Source: Isoetes taiwanensis (lineage: Eukaryota > Streptophyta > Lycopodiopsida > Isoetales > Isoetaceae). Taken from it: a DNA stretch of 64,000 bases. Positions 42,831-54,986 of this stretch are shown piece by piece (the stretch's first letter is position 1; each line of letters begins with the position of its first letter). The DNA lies in the NCBI GenBank assembly GCA_021234155.1, contig JAJEKV010000091.1, positions 680,001 to 744,000 of the forward strand, in the 5' to 3' direction. The position numbers and the translations under genes are program-made. The notes beneath the pieces are model-generated. The model did no database searches, had not been told where the DNA came from, and saw only the letters and a program-made list of their open reading frames with translations.

Positions 42831-44545
42831 ACTATTTGATGGACGCCCTTTAGACCTTTTACTAGCGCTACCAAATGATGATAATGCTGCACCTTTTTAT
42901 TATTTCAATTAAATGAGTTGATATCTGTTGCACATCTCCTGTCCAAGGCACCTCTTGCATCCTTTAGGGCTGCCTTATACTTTTCCCGTTTCTTATAATC
43001 TAGCTTAAACTTTGGTGGCCATACTTTTGTCAGCAACTGTTTATGCAAATTTCCTTCTATTTCAAAGACCAAGGGAACGTGATCTGATTGTTTGCAAGTT
43101 CAAAATTGTGTATTCCATCTATCTCGGATGCTAGCAGGTAGTCCATCATGCCTTCCCGCATATGGTTAAAGCATGTTGATTTGCTGGTGGTGCAGGACTT
43201 GCTAATGCCATTCAATATTTTAAGTCCACCTACTGTGCCAAATTCCACCAAGTATTCTCCCATGGCATTCTTTACATTATCCACTGTTCTTATCTCATAA
43301 TTTAAAGCTATCCTCTTCAAAAAGTATATCTCCTTCATTCACGTATGAGGCAGCCGGTTTTCCTCTTGTTCCAGCATTAAAATCTCCTACAATAATTATC
43401 TCACCATGTTCTTTAAACTGTAAAACAACTTTCATGAGCTCATTGTCTAAGTCAAGGTCTCTGTTCTGATATACACACATGGAAAGCAGAGCAAAATAAC
43501 ATGATGCTACATACCAAGTTTTGCTTTTCATTTTAATTCAAAATCATATATATTGATTAGCATCGCGTTTCTTCTCCACGGTTATGTCTCATTGGAGATG
43601 ACGCCTTATGTAAACTGCCAGGCCTCCAAATCCCCTTCCTACACCAGGTTCCTTCCAATTCTAGGACGAATCCACCAGTTGATATCCAAGTATGCCTGAA
43701 AGATGTTTACTTTAATGCTCCCATGTTTCAGAGAGGAGTCGCAAATCTTCATCCTTCCATGTATCCTGCAGTGCATCCACCTTTGCTTGGTTAAAACCAT
43801 GGATGTTCCATGCCCTTCAGGGTCCGAATTCCTCATTTCCTCTTCCTGTTTGTGATGACAGCCTTTCAACCCCTGTCTTAAAATGCAACAAAACCTTCAT
43901 CTTTTACTGTTCTAACATTGGCCCATTCAATCTTTCTGATCTCTTGTTGTGTTGGTGTCAAATCCTGGTCTAACTAGATCTTACGGCCTTTTAGAGTTGC
44001 TCTATTATGCATAACCTGGTCTTTAGCTTGGACACTACGAAATGTAACCAAGATGGGTCTATACCCCGCAGTTTATCAATGCATTTGCTCTGGACTACCT
44101 GAGGTTCATGCAGTTTTATAGGTATCATTGAAAAATCTTTTCACAACTTGGTTAATATCGTCACTCTCATTTTTAACACTTCCAGATATTTTCATATTTT
44201 TTGCCCTTGCCTGGATCTCTTGTTTCTTTGCCATAATTCTTCTTGGTGCAAAGACGTTTGTTGTTTTGTTGTTTCTGCTACCAAAGCTGGGAGTTTTGAT
44301 TCCAAATTTGCAATCGAATGTTGTAATATTTCCTTCGGTTTTGTGATCAAAGTCTGGAGTTCCATATTTTGGTCTTGTAACTCTCGATTTTGATCATGTA
44401 GGAGCTTATTTTGGGCATTCACCTCTTCCATCAATTTCTTCTGTTCTCCAATTTCTGATTTCATCTTCTATATACAGACCAGAAGGGCTGAATCCCCATC
44501 AATTTCATCGCTTGGTGACCCAAGCTTCTTCTTATCCATGAGAGA
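42831..44545 (-). pseudogene. LINE G, 5' half: ORF1-like coiled coil and endonuclease
   Basis: Near 44540-44190 the minus strand encodes a coiled-coil ORF1-like protein (GEQKKLMEEVNAQNKLLHDQ and QNRELQDQNMELQTL). Further on, 43869-43057 carries an APE-type endonuclease in pieces: the GDFNAGTRGKP motif near 43390, then LNGISKSCTTSKSTCFNHMR and MMDYLLASEIDGIHNFELAN. RT is missing; LINE C begins instead. By style it is the 5' half of the same lineage as LINE F (54990-57030). It is broken and non-functional. Confidence 0.78.
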
Positions 44546-47500
44546 GAATAGAATAGAATAGAATATGATTTTATCGTCCACGGAGACCAACTGGCCTATG
44601 GGACCCAAGTACAAAGAGAGAGCAGCAGGCGTATTACTACCAGGATTAAAAAACCCCCGCCCCGAAGGGTTTTCGGGGGAAAAACCTTAGTAGCAATAAG
44701 GATGCTGACATACCTGATTATATACATAATCACAAATACGGTGAGGTTAATGTGCCGGACGGGGGCATAACCGAAGTCCGCGTATCCATTACCTCACGGA
44801 GGTACGATCCCAACAAAGCCTACAGAGAGGCCGTGCTCGGTAGCTCATGCAAGGCGATGGGGCACAACTAACCGAAGGCATACCAAGCCCGGATATGCTC
44901 GTCACGGACAAAGCACGGAGGGCGTGACTTTCATCCTCAATGGCATACGTTGGCGGCATTGGCGGACTCTGTCCTCACGCGGCTCCGAATCCATCTCCCC
45001 TGTCTCAATCGGAGGTGGTGTGCACTGCGGCGAATGGAAGCAATCACCCTGGCGCTTTTCATGGGTAGATGGGTGCACGCGGTAGTGGTGTGGGCCCCTC
45101 GTGAGCATGGGATTAACTCGGCTGTCGATAATTTGCCACCTTGACATGTGACGGGGGCCTGCATCCCAAAGCTTGGCCATGAAGCAAGCATCAAGTCTTG
45201 CTTCAAGGCAGCGTTCCTTCGGTGTATGCTTTGGTCCACATCGTGTGCTGCACATTCCATAGCGAGAACCACGGGCTTGCTTGTCTTTCAGCCGAGGCTT
45301 TGAGTCGCTGCGGGCCCATCGCCACTTTGCCAAAGCAAGGTTGGGCAGCCGGGCTTCATCCATAGCCACCACCTTACGGAAGTAAATAATGTGACGTTCA
45401 GTAGCAGCCCTCGTAATGGAAGGAAGCTTGTCTCTCGGAGCAAGATCTCGATATGGGACCGTGGATTTCACTCCGGTGCCCGGGCCAAGAAGGCCCTCGT
45501 ACACCTGCTCTAGATCGTTCCAAGTGGTGAGGGATATCATCGGCCCCACACTTACGCCCCATAGAGGAGGACCCGGTTCAACCAAGGCCCCGAACAAGTG
45601 TGCCTGGTGACCCCATGCATCTGACTCGCCTTGGATTGTTGTTTTGCATTGCATCTGGGGCTTTCCGACTGCGGTGACCCGTAAACGATGGATGCATCCC
45701 GGTGTGTGGTAGTAGAAAACTCAATGCCCAAATACTTATAAGATGAGCCACCTCCACTACCGCCTCGGTAAGTGAATGAGGGAAGGCGTGGGGTGCGGGA
45801 TGATGGGACCAGCAGCACCCTTGTCTTGGCCAAGTTAACTCTCATGTCGGTGAATTGGCGAGAAAGTGTCCAAAGCATCCGGTGGCGTTGCATGTCCTGC
45901 CGGGGTATATGCGGCAGGTCAACATCATCGGCATATATGAGTTGCGGATTATGTGGTGCATCAACTGGCGCCTCCCCCCCCGTGCTCAGCTAGCCATTCT
46001 TCTAGCTGGTCAATGTACAAGCCGAAGAGCGTCGGGGATAGAGGGCAGCCCGGCGCACCCCAATGCTACTAACAACGGGCTCCCCCCCGGTGTGAGGCAA
46101 TAGGAGCAAGCCTCGTGATAGTGAATGCGTATATAGCATTCTCGCAAGTCGCGGGGTCCCTAGGCTGTCTCAATCTATCCCACAACTTATCCCGAGGCAC
46201 TGTGTCAAAAGCCTTTGCGAAATCCACAAAGCAACAGTACAGATGCATTCTGGTGTCGATTCCGGCTATCCTCTATGAGTGTTCGCAGAATGAAGATATG
46301 GTCAATAGTAGAATGCCGGGGCGGAAGCTGCCTGCGCGAGAGCCCGCACTTCTCCATCCTCGCCCAAAGTGTCAATCGTAGCTCAAGAATCCCGGCAAAG
46401 CAACTTGGCAAAGACAGCCCGACCATAATGGTACGATAGTTGGTGGGCCGTGAGGGTCCCCGCTTTGTATATGGGCACAACTCTACCGGTAGTCCAAAGT
46501 CGGGGGGAAGCCTTCTTGCAATGCCCCGTTGAAGAGTCTTTGTGAGAACGGCACCATTGGGGGCCCGCCCACTTGAGAAGCTCTGCCCCGCATACCATCC
46601 AAATCTGCTGCCTTCCGTTAGCTGGTAGGCGTTGGTGCCCATTATGACATCCCCGGTAATGAACGATTGCTAGGCGCTCATGAGGTAATTGGTGCCGGCT
46701 TCCCATTGGGTCATACACCGGTGCCGCAAGTATCTCACCCTTTGTTCGGGGTAATATTTCGTGGGTCATGGCGGGCTTACTCAAGACCTTTCTCCAGAAG
46801 GCCCTAGGGTGGCGGTCTAGAAGACCAAACATCATTCTTTGGTGCTCGCAAGGTACCGGCTTTCTTGGTCTTGAGGAAGGAGCGGTATTGGTGACGGACG
46901 GTCTGCTTGGCGAATGGTGGGGTCGGGGACTTGGCGGAGCCATCGTTTCAACCCCGACATTCGGATCATCGAACCGATGATTGCGAGGGAAGGTGATTGC
47001 AGCCCCTCGTGGATCGTCGGCGGCCTCTCCCAAAGCATCTGTCCCCTACCCTCGAAGGAGCTGGTTCATTTGGGCCGTCTGGCTTTGTTGAAGTGTGGGG
47101 AGTTGCAGCACTCCGGTGACTCATGCTCAAGCATCCTCAAGATAGACCGCCCGCATGATCATAGTCCGGACGCAACCGTGGTACATGGGGTGTTGGGGCA
47201 ATGGGTGCTTTCGGTTGGCCTCGCCAATCTATCCGCAAGAACAGGGGTGATGGTGGAGTCTACTTCCTCGCCCCGGCCACCGTCCCTATTACACCTGGCG
47301 AAGTGATCAAGTGTAGGCATTGCTCGTCCGCTAGCACGTAATCCACCACACCGGGTGCCGCCCCCGGTTCTCCCGTCTACAAGTGAAGCGGCTGGAGGAT
47401 CGCCACCGCATGCCGACCCATTGCAAATGACCGGTCAAAGATCTCGCCCAAAGAACAGCGGTGCCCGGCCATACCGCGGTCACTGGGTCATCTATCCGCC

Positions 47501-49660
47501 CTTGGCCAAACCATCTCTGCGGGGTCCATTTGCAACACATCCTCGCCTAGAGGTGCTAATTTTGGGATCCGCTCCGTCCCTCAGGCGGCGCATTGAAGTC
47601 TTCAAGCAACATGACCTTGCCCAATTGTGCATGCTGGCGTATGTCATCATATAGATCGACATAGGGCTCCCCGCCTGTCCACATCAAGTGCGTGTGGTAA
47701 AAGTTGCTCTCAAAGATGTGGGAAGTAGCAAGCCGCCACAAAGAGAGGGCTGCCATCATTTCTCGCACTGCACCCACGGTATCTGTTGTGCCCGCGCCTT
47801 GCACAGGAGACCGATTGGGCCAAAGGTCGCCCGGTAGTAACACTTAATTCCTCCGGTGTCCTCGTTTCCGGTGCACTCATTGAAGGCCGAGTATACCTGG
47901 TATCTGGCAAATCGTATTTTGTGACCAAAGATGTTCCCATGTTTCCATGAGGAAGATAAGGTCCATGTCCATGGCGACGGAATTGAGATCTGTCCCCTTA
48001 CGCCATGGAAAGCCACGGCAATTCTAGGATACCACGCCGAGGCACGATCCCTATTTAGTGGCATGCATCGCCACCAGTCCGGTGGTAGTGGTGGTCCTGT
48101 GGGGGAGCGGAAGATGTGGATGCTGTCTTTGGGGGCCCCTCGGAGGGGACTCGAGGGGCGGAGTGCTCGCATCCCCGTTTGGGCTGCCTGAATTCCGTGA
48201 TCCTTCCCGGACGGACCAGCCGCTGCCCCTCCATGTCTGCTTGGGCGGGCCCTCGACTTTGGCCAGCTCACGCCTTCGGTCTCTTCTTCGTCGGCCGGGT
48301 CAAGTCGGTCAACATACGAGCCGCCCCTTCAACTTTTCGCCCCGACGCAGGATGGCCACCCGCCTCGCACGCCTCAATCGGGGAAGATGACCACCCGGGC
48401 GATCGTATTTGAATTCCATGACGTTCGCCCTTTCCAATGGTCACGTGTGCCGGGAACATCATCCGTCCAAGATCGCGGGTGCGAGTCGGGAAGTGAGATG
48501 TTCTCCGACTCCTCCGTCCAGGGCCTCGCGACTACCACATTGCGCTCCTCGCGCTCGTTTCGGAGTTGGGCGGGGCCGCACTGTGTTGGTTGAGGTGGGT
48601 GAGGCATAGGTCAGGGCCGGGCGCCGGGGTGGTGGCGGCCGGGCGTGATCGATGTGTCCGCGGCATGTGTTCCGGTTTGGCGTCCCCGTAGGTTGGTGGG
48701 TTCGCGGGGTTGGTATGTTCTTTCTTTGTGGTTTACGTTCTCCGAGTCCGGGCTCGGCTCTTGCGGGGCGTTGTCATGTCTTGCCATCTCCCGCGTGCAA
48801 TGGCGGAGTTGCTCATGTGCCTCGGCATGGAGGCCCTTGCCTTGTGGCGGGCAGCGGCCGCCCGGGAAGCTCTGTAGCTCCCGATCACCGTGCTAAATCC
48901 TTACTCCGGCGCTTTCGGTTACGCTGGCTAGCTTCGAGGCGGACTGGAATCCTTGTCTCACGGTGGCGGCCTCGCAACCTCGACAGAGGGCAGCCATTGC
49001 TCCTCGTGCCGTGGCGTAGCCTCCTCAACCTCGGCACGGATCCGAGGGAGGGTTACTGAGTGTCTCTGCTCTACCCGGTTCATGTCTGCGTCCGGCTTCC
49101 ATAAACGCCAACCACGGTGTCTACGCCCCTCATATCGCAAGCTCCTGGCTGGTATTGTTGTCTGTCAAATTGTAGCAAGTGGATGCTATCATCACGCTTC
49201 GTAAATGCGCGATCCTCCAATTACGTGATTCGCCGTTTTTACGGCACCAGCTGCCTGCGCAACATCCAGAGATGTTATGTTCTCCACCTCTGCCGGGAGG
49301 CACAAGGCGTGCACTATTGGCCTCAACCCTCGCGCTGGATGCGGCTCCAAGGTTTCGACCGGATTGCACTGTATGGCCGCTGGCCGGTCGGTGGGCCTTG
49401 GCTCGGGCCTCCCTCTTCATGGAAGACGCGTCTCTCCCTGCGAGGCCTCTTCCTTGGTGGCCCCGCTTCATGGTCTTCCCGGAGGGCTCTCTGCTGCGTG
49501 GGGTCAACCCGGTGGTTGGTGTGTTTGGGCCTTCCCGGGATGGGTTGGTGTGGTGAGGTAGCTCACCAACCAAGTGTGAGTCCACACGGCGGGGTAATGC
49601 GTGGCCATGACTTGGGGTATGATTTGGGCGACGACTCCTGGATATCTGGTGTGTACCGGC
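44546..49660 (-). mobile_element. LINE B, near full-length but decayed, GC-rich copy of the LINE A family
   Basis: The 3' end is at 44546-44570 (GAATA repeats on the plus strand, the complement of the ATTCT tail). It is followed by the same hairpin (44640-44700) and, leftward in element order, endonuclease (KVMLLEDFNAPPEG near 47600; VWWITC near 47335), RT (GFRKGF, LIYADDV-type box near 45930, TYRG..KYLGIEFSTTTH) and the C-terminal part (near 44950-45300). Many 1-3 bp indels break every domain. The 5' end is not clear; GC-rich sequence without recognisable domains runs from about 48300 to 49650 and may be the 5' UTR/ORF1 part. Compared with LINE A it covers several kb more of the 5' side. Confidence 0.8.
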
Positions 49661-50590
49661 TGCCACAAAAACCCCCTAGCACACAGCCCGGAAAAGTGAA
49701 GATTTGAGCACTGAAACAAAGACAACTATGCAGGTATCATACACCTTGGAAAGCTCTCTGAACCAGCTTTCCAACAAGCCCAAGCACATGAAAATCTGAC
49801 ACCGGATGAGAGAGATACAGTCCGTTGAAGTGTCTACCGATTGCCACAGAAACCCTAGCACACAGCCCGGAAAAGTGCCAATCTGAGCACAGAAACAAAG
49901 CCAAGCATGCAGGTACTATACGCCGTTGGAAAGATCTCTGGACCAGCTTTCCAACAAGCCCAAGCACATGAAAATCTGACACCGGATGCGAGAGATATGA
50001 CCGATCAAAATTCTGCCATAAGACGAGACCAATCGAATACTTACTAAAACATACGCCAATCCCTATATTGGTGTCAGACTTTCATCAACAACACCATCAG
50101 GAACTAGGGTATGAATTAGTAAAACATTCTCGTAACCTTCAATAAGAGTACAACACACACCTTTCAACACCGCGTGGCCAAGGCCAACAACGGCATCAGG
50201 CGAGGGCTATACTTCTCAAAGAAGGAAGAAGGGCTGCCACAAAAACCCTAGCACACAGCCTGGAAAACAGCAGATTTGAGCACAGAAACAAAGACAAGCA
50301 TGCAGATATCATATATCGTTGGAAAGCTCTCTGAACCAGCTTTCCAACAAGCCTAAGCACATGAAAATCTGACACCGGATGTGAGAGATACAGTCCGTCA
50401 AAGTGTCTACCGGTTGCCATAGAAACCCTAGCACACAGCCCGGAAAAGTGTCAATTTGAGCACAGAAACAAAGCCAAGCATGCAGGTACCATACACCGTT
50501 GGAAAGATCTCTGAACCAGCTTTCCAACAAGCCCAAGCACATGAAAATCTGACACCGGATGCGAGAGATATGACCGATCAAAATTCTGCC
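49660..50590. repeat. Two dimeric repeats, monomer about 181 bp
   Basis: Dimer 1 spans 49660-50019 and dimer 2 spans 50234-50590. Each monomer starts with AAACCCTAGCACACAGCC and contains AAGCAYGCAGGTAYYATA, ACCAGCTTTCCAACAAGCC and ATGAAAATCTGACACCGGAT. Both dimers end GATCAAAATTCTGCC. A 214-bp unrelated spacer separates them. Minus-strand ORFs here are repeat shadows. Confidence 0.88.
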
Positions 50591-50954
50591 GCCTTCAGAG
50601 AAATGCAAGAGAGAGATGCCTTCGTTTTGGTTTCTTTGTTGTGTAGCAGTTTGAGAGATCCTTTAACGGGACTGTCCGATATGACCGAGTGAAGCCGATT
50701 AGGATTTTGCTTCAATCTAAATGGTACACTAATCCTCTTGGACGCACATGTAAGATATTCCAACAAGATATAACACATGACTCATGTAGTGGAATCAACT
50801 ACTCCCATGTACTTAGATCAACAAATCAATCTATTTTACTTACATTTTGTTAGAAAAATGTTGAGATTGAAGTGAGCTTGAGGCAATGTATAGATTTTGG
50901 GGCCATGTTTTCGTTCGAAGCAGATGATGTTGACACCATAAATCTGTGCATTGA
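50591..50954. other. Non-coding stretch
   Basis: No gene or repeat was recognised. Confidence 0.35.
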
Positions 50955-51018
50955 AAATTTTACAATAAGAAGGCTTTTTGGGAATTAAGTCAAGTAAGGT
51001 TATTTTGGTAAATTTCCC
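50955..51018 (+). mobile_element. Remnant terminal inverted repeat of a Mutator-like element
   Basis: The stretch CTTTTTGGGAATTAAGTCAA then GTTATTTTGGTAAATTTCCC is the inverted copy of the left end of the element at 59010. It stops at the same flanking sequence (AACTTTTTA, the complement of TAAAAAGTT). Only about 60 bp remain. Confidence 0.75.
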
Positions 51019-51932
51019 AACTTTTTATTTTGGTCTTGGGGTGCTTACTCATGTTCTTATTTTAGGTATGTGGTGCTTGCACACATGTGTTTACAACATC
51101 CTAGAAGATACTTTTGAAGACTTTCTTTGAGCTTGAGGTGCTTATTCCTTGGTCTCTAGAACATTCTAGAGAATCCTCTATAATATTCAAACATTCTATT
51201 TTGACTATTTGCAGGTTTTCAAAAAAAAAACTTCCTATTTTTAGGTGCTTACCCACGGTATAATATTCTAGAACATTCTAGAACACTCCAGAGCTTTCAA
51301 GAAAATTGTAGAGCACCCTAGTCAAAAAAAACTTTCTATTTTTAGATTGAGATGCTTAGCCATGAGCATCTAGAACATTCTAAAATATTGTAGAACTTTC
51401 TTGAATATTTCAAAACAATCTAAAATGCGGCGCAAGTTATTACGTCCTATGGTGCAAGTTTCTACGGCACAAGTTCGAACGGACGTCAAAATTCCACTAG
51501 ATTCTCAATGATTTTACAAAGATCCATATTGACTTTATGTGAGTTACCTTACATTCTATGGAGATTCCCCTAGATTCTCTAAGATTTTATAAAGATTCCC
51601 TTTTGTTCCTTTAGAATTCTTTAAATTTGATGAGATTCCCTTAAATTCCTTTATATTTAATAAAGTTTGTTTAGATTCTCTAAGATTCCATCAAAATTCT
51701 TCTTCAAAAATTTTATGGAGATTCCCTTAGATCCCTTTAGATTTCCTTAGATTCCCTCAGACTCCTCTATGAAGATTACCTTAGGTTCTTTTCGATTTTA
51801 TGGGATTCTCTAAAATTTCCCTGGGTTCTGTAGGATTTTATGAAGATTCCTTTAGATCCCCTTAAAGTCCCTTAGATTTTATGAGTTTGCCCTAGGTTCC
51901 TTTACATTATACGAGATTCAAATAGATTCTAC
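51019..51932 (+). repeat. Left arm of a large inverted duplication
   Basis: This matches 58037-59009 in inverted orientation. Shared landmarks include CTTTGAGCTTGAGGTGCTTA, ATGCGGCGCAAGTTATTACG, GTTCGAACGGACGTCAAAAT and TACGAGATTCAAATAGATTC. It is rich in AGATTC/TTCTAGAA repeats and non-coding. Confidence 0.85.
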
Positions 51933-52545
51933 AAAGATTTTACTAGATATTCTAAGACCTCATCAAGTTTCCCTTAGGTTTTTTAAGATTTTAAGAGATT
52001 CCCTTAGATTTATGAATATTCCCTTATATTTTATGACGCTTTCTACATTCTCTTAGATTCCCCTAGATTCTCTTATATTCTAGAACTTCCTAGAATATTC
52101 TAGGACTTTCAGAAACATTTTGAAACTTTCAAAATATCGTAGAACTTTCTGAAAGTATTTCTTTAGATTCTCTTACATTCTCGTAAATTCCCTTACATTC
52201 TAGAGCTTTCTAGAACTTACTAAAATAATTTAGAACTTTTTGAAAGGATTTCCATAGATTCCCTTTCATTCTAGAACGTTCTAGAACTTTCTACAACATT
52301 CTGGAATTTTCTAGAAGGATTCCCTTAGACTCACCCAAGATTCTCTTATATTCTATTTTTTTTTCGAACTATATCCTGGAACTTTCTACAGTATTCTAGT
52401 CCAGAAGATTCTAGAACTATCTAGAAGATTCTATAATATTCTAGAGCCTCCAAAACATTCTAGAACTGTCTAGAACTAACTAAAACATTCTAGAACATTC
52501 TACCCTTAAGTATATTTAGAATATATTTATTTTAATGAATTAATG
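51933..52545. repeat. TTCTAGAA-rich low-complexity tract
   Basis: A degenerate array of ATTCTAGAACWTTCTAGAA and AGATTCCCTTAGATT units. It continues the style of the left arm. No coding potential. Confidence 0.7.
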
Positions 52546-52640
52546 CTTGATCTAGTGGTTAGAATGGGGGGCTTGAGGGGCAATGACTAGGATTCGAATT
52601 TCTCAAACAAGATGAACTTTTTAAAAGCCTCTCCTAAAGA
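52546..52640 (+). mobile_element. tRNA-derived SINE fragment
   Basis: It has an A-box-like TCTAGTGGTTAGAATGG and a B-box-like AGGATTCGAATTTC about 35 bp later. The body is truncated or passes into the adjacent repeat. Confidence 0.5.
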
Positions 52641-53320
52641 GCCGAGCATTTAATATGAGCCGTAGGATCTTAGACCCGATCAAGGGTCGCGTGAACTTTT
52701 TAAAAGCCCCTCCTAAAGAGCGGAGCATTTAATATGAGTAGTAGGATCTTGGACCCGATCAAGGGTCGAGATCGCGCCACGTGGCAAAAATCTAAAGCAA
52801 CATGAGCCTTAGGATCTTGGATCGATGATCAGGATCGAGAACAACCTGGGCTAGAGGATCTATTACATATAATTCCTGAAGCAATGTGTACCGTAGGATA
52901 TGTCTCAAAGCAACATGAGCAGTAGGATCTGGATCAACGATCAGGATAAAAAACAACTTAGACTCTAGGATCGAGTACATATAATTCCCAAAGCCATGTG
53001 CACCGTAGGATATGTCCCCAAGCAACGTGGGCCATAGGATCTCGGATCAACGATCAGGATAAAAAACAACCTGGACCGTAGGATCGTCTATATAGAACCT
53101 ATATAGAAACTCCCAAGCCATCTGAGCCTTAGGATATGTTCCCAAGCAATGTGGGCCATAGGATCTTGGACCGACGATCAGAATCAAATCAACCTGGACC
53201 ATAGGATCGTCTATACAGAATCTATATAGAAACTCCCAAGCCATCTGAGCCATAGGATATGTCCCAAAGCCACATGGGTCGTAGGATCTCGAACGGACGG
53301 TCGGATAAGCGCGACAAACA
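52641..53320 (-). repeat. VNTR beside LINE D
   Basis: More units of the family at 40935-41320, plus extra copies on the left: AAAGCCYCTCCTAAAGAGC with AGCATTTAATATGAG occurs twice (52625-52745), each followed by GATCAAGGGTCG. Confidence 0.75.
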
Positions 53321-54640
53321 TAAAAACATATATATGTTAGATACATTAACATATTCAAGTCATGGAGTGTCCGAGGACATAGTTGGTCCCACAGATCCAT
53401 GACCTCGTGGAGGTATGATGCCAGCAACCGAACTGAAGCTCTGCCCAGTATCACCTGTATCAATTGGCCAGGCCTGACTAACTCAGCATAGCGCAACCGG
53501 ATTTGGTCATATGCCGGACATCCCTGTAGGGTATGGAATACATCTTCGATGACTCCCATTTGGCAGCATCGATAGACTATGTGCTGCCGTGGCTTGTCAA
53601 ACCATCTCCCTGTCTCAATTCAGAGACAGTGTGCAGTGTGCATCCATGCGGATTGAGGCAATGAATCTGCGCCTTTTCCTAGGCAGATGGGTATGCAAAT
53701 AGCATTGCGGACCCCATTCCAACCACGTAGCGCTGGTAATATGTTGTCTCGCTGGCATCCCAGAGTTTGCCGAGGAAGCAATCATCAAGGTACTATCACA
53801 AGTTGTGGCGATCTGCCTCTGTTTGCACGTATATGCACCTGCGCTCCTGCATATTCCATTTGGCAAGCTACTGAGCTCGCTTTTCCTTCCAACTGGCCTT
53901 GAGGCGATGTGGCCCCATGGTATAAGCTAGGATAGGGAGGCGAGCATCATCCATAGCAACCATCTTCTGAAAGCAGACGATGTGCCGATCTAGGGCTGCC
54001 ATCTAAAGGGGTAAGAAGCTTATCCCCTACAGCAGGATCTTGATATGGGACCGTGGACTTCACCCCCAGTGCCCGAGCAAAGAAGGCTTTCTGTACCTGC
54101 TCCAAATCACTCCAGCTAGGGACATCACAGGGCCCCCCATACCTCGAACCCATATAAAGGGATAGGCTCCACCAAGATCTTGAACAGCTGCGACTGATGG
54201 GCCCAGCCATATAACTCCGCTCTATGACTATTGTTTTGCATTGCATATATCGCCTTCCAGCCTGCTGACACTCATAGACAGATGGAAGCATCCCATTGCA
54301 TAGAAGGGAACTCCACTCCCAAATACTTGTAGGTGGATGCCACTTTCACATTTTGCCCCTAGTAACTGAAGGAGGGGATACGTGACTGGCGTGAGGATGA
54401 TATGAGGACCACCTTAGTCTTGCCCTCTATCGCCTGGCAGAATATGTCCATAACGTCGAGATGACATTGCATATCTGCTGGAGTGTAAGCAAGGAGGTCC
54501 ACATCATCAGCATATATCAGCTGCTTGGTAATCTAGTGCAGGAGATGAGCTCCGTCACCCCCATTTTCAGCAAACCACCTCTCCAACGATCAATGTACAG
54601 TCCAAACAATGTAGGAAACAATGTTGTCACATATATTGCA
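53321..54640 (-). pseudogene. LINE D, 3' part of RT to C-terminal zinc motif
   Basis: A near-duplicate of LINE C: HTLQGCPAYDQIRLRYAELV near 53500, CRCCQMGVIEDVFH-type motif in a shifted frame, YKYLGVEF and the YADDVDLLAYTP box near 54510. It has short deletions relative to C (for example near 53752 and 54428). The 5' side ends at the same RT position, and the same AT-rich DNA follows. Confidence 0.85.
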
Positions 54641-54986
54641 TACCGTAACGAGTACTATATATTTTAGAGGATTTCCAAAAACTTTTAATTTTTGTTTTTT
54701 AAATCTTAGAATACGTTTTTATACCACTAAAAACTTTAAAAATGTTGGCAAATATTAATAACTTTAAAAATGTTAAAAAAAACTGAAGAATGTTCTAAAG
54801 TTGAAATAGATTTAAGTAATGTAACATTTTTGCATAGCAGCACCATATCTAGATTCCAAATAGTTCATACCACATGCATCCATTGGTTTAATTTAATACA
54901 ACATTTAACAAAAAAGTTTAGCAGATCACCATACTTGGTTCCAAACATAACGTGATAGTTCATATAAACGTCTCCGTGGCAGTCAC
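54641..54986. repeat. AT-rich segment joined to LINE D, shared with C and E
   Basis: It continues further than beside C: ATTTTTGCATAGCA, ACATGCATCCA and ACAAAAAAGTTTAGCAGA recur at 57820-57925, and GCAGTCACGTGGAAGT resembles 57975-57990. Confidence 0.75.

Noticed and set aside
46215-49725. Numerous GC-rich ORFs of 60-196 codons on both strands over LINE B
   Set aside because: High GC lengthens chance ORFs; only minus-strand pieces with LINE motifs are supported.
49676-50608. Repeated peptides such as HFDGLYLSHPVSDFHVLGLV as a protein repeat family
   Set aside because: The peptides follow from tandem DNA repeats, occur in different frames and lack a consistent start or end.
40935-53320. Repeats at 40.9-41.3 and 52.6-53.3 kb as a CRISPR array
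   Set aside because: Units are long, diverged and without unique spacers, and the sequence is a plant genome; they are VNTRs next to LINE fragments.
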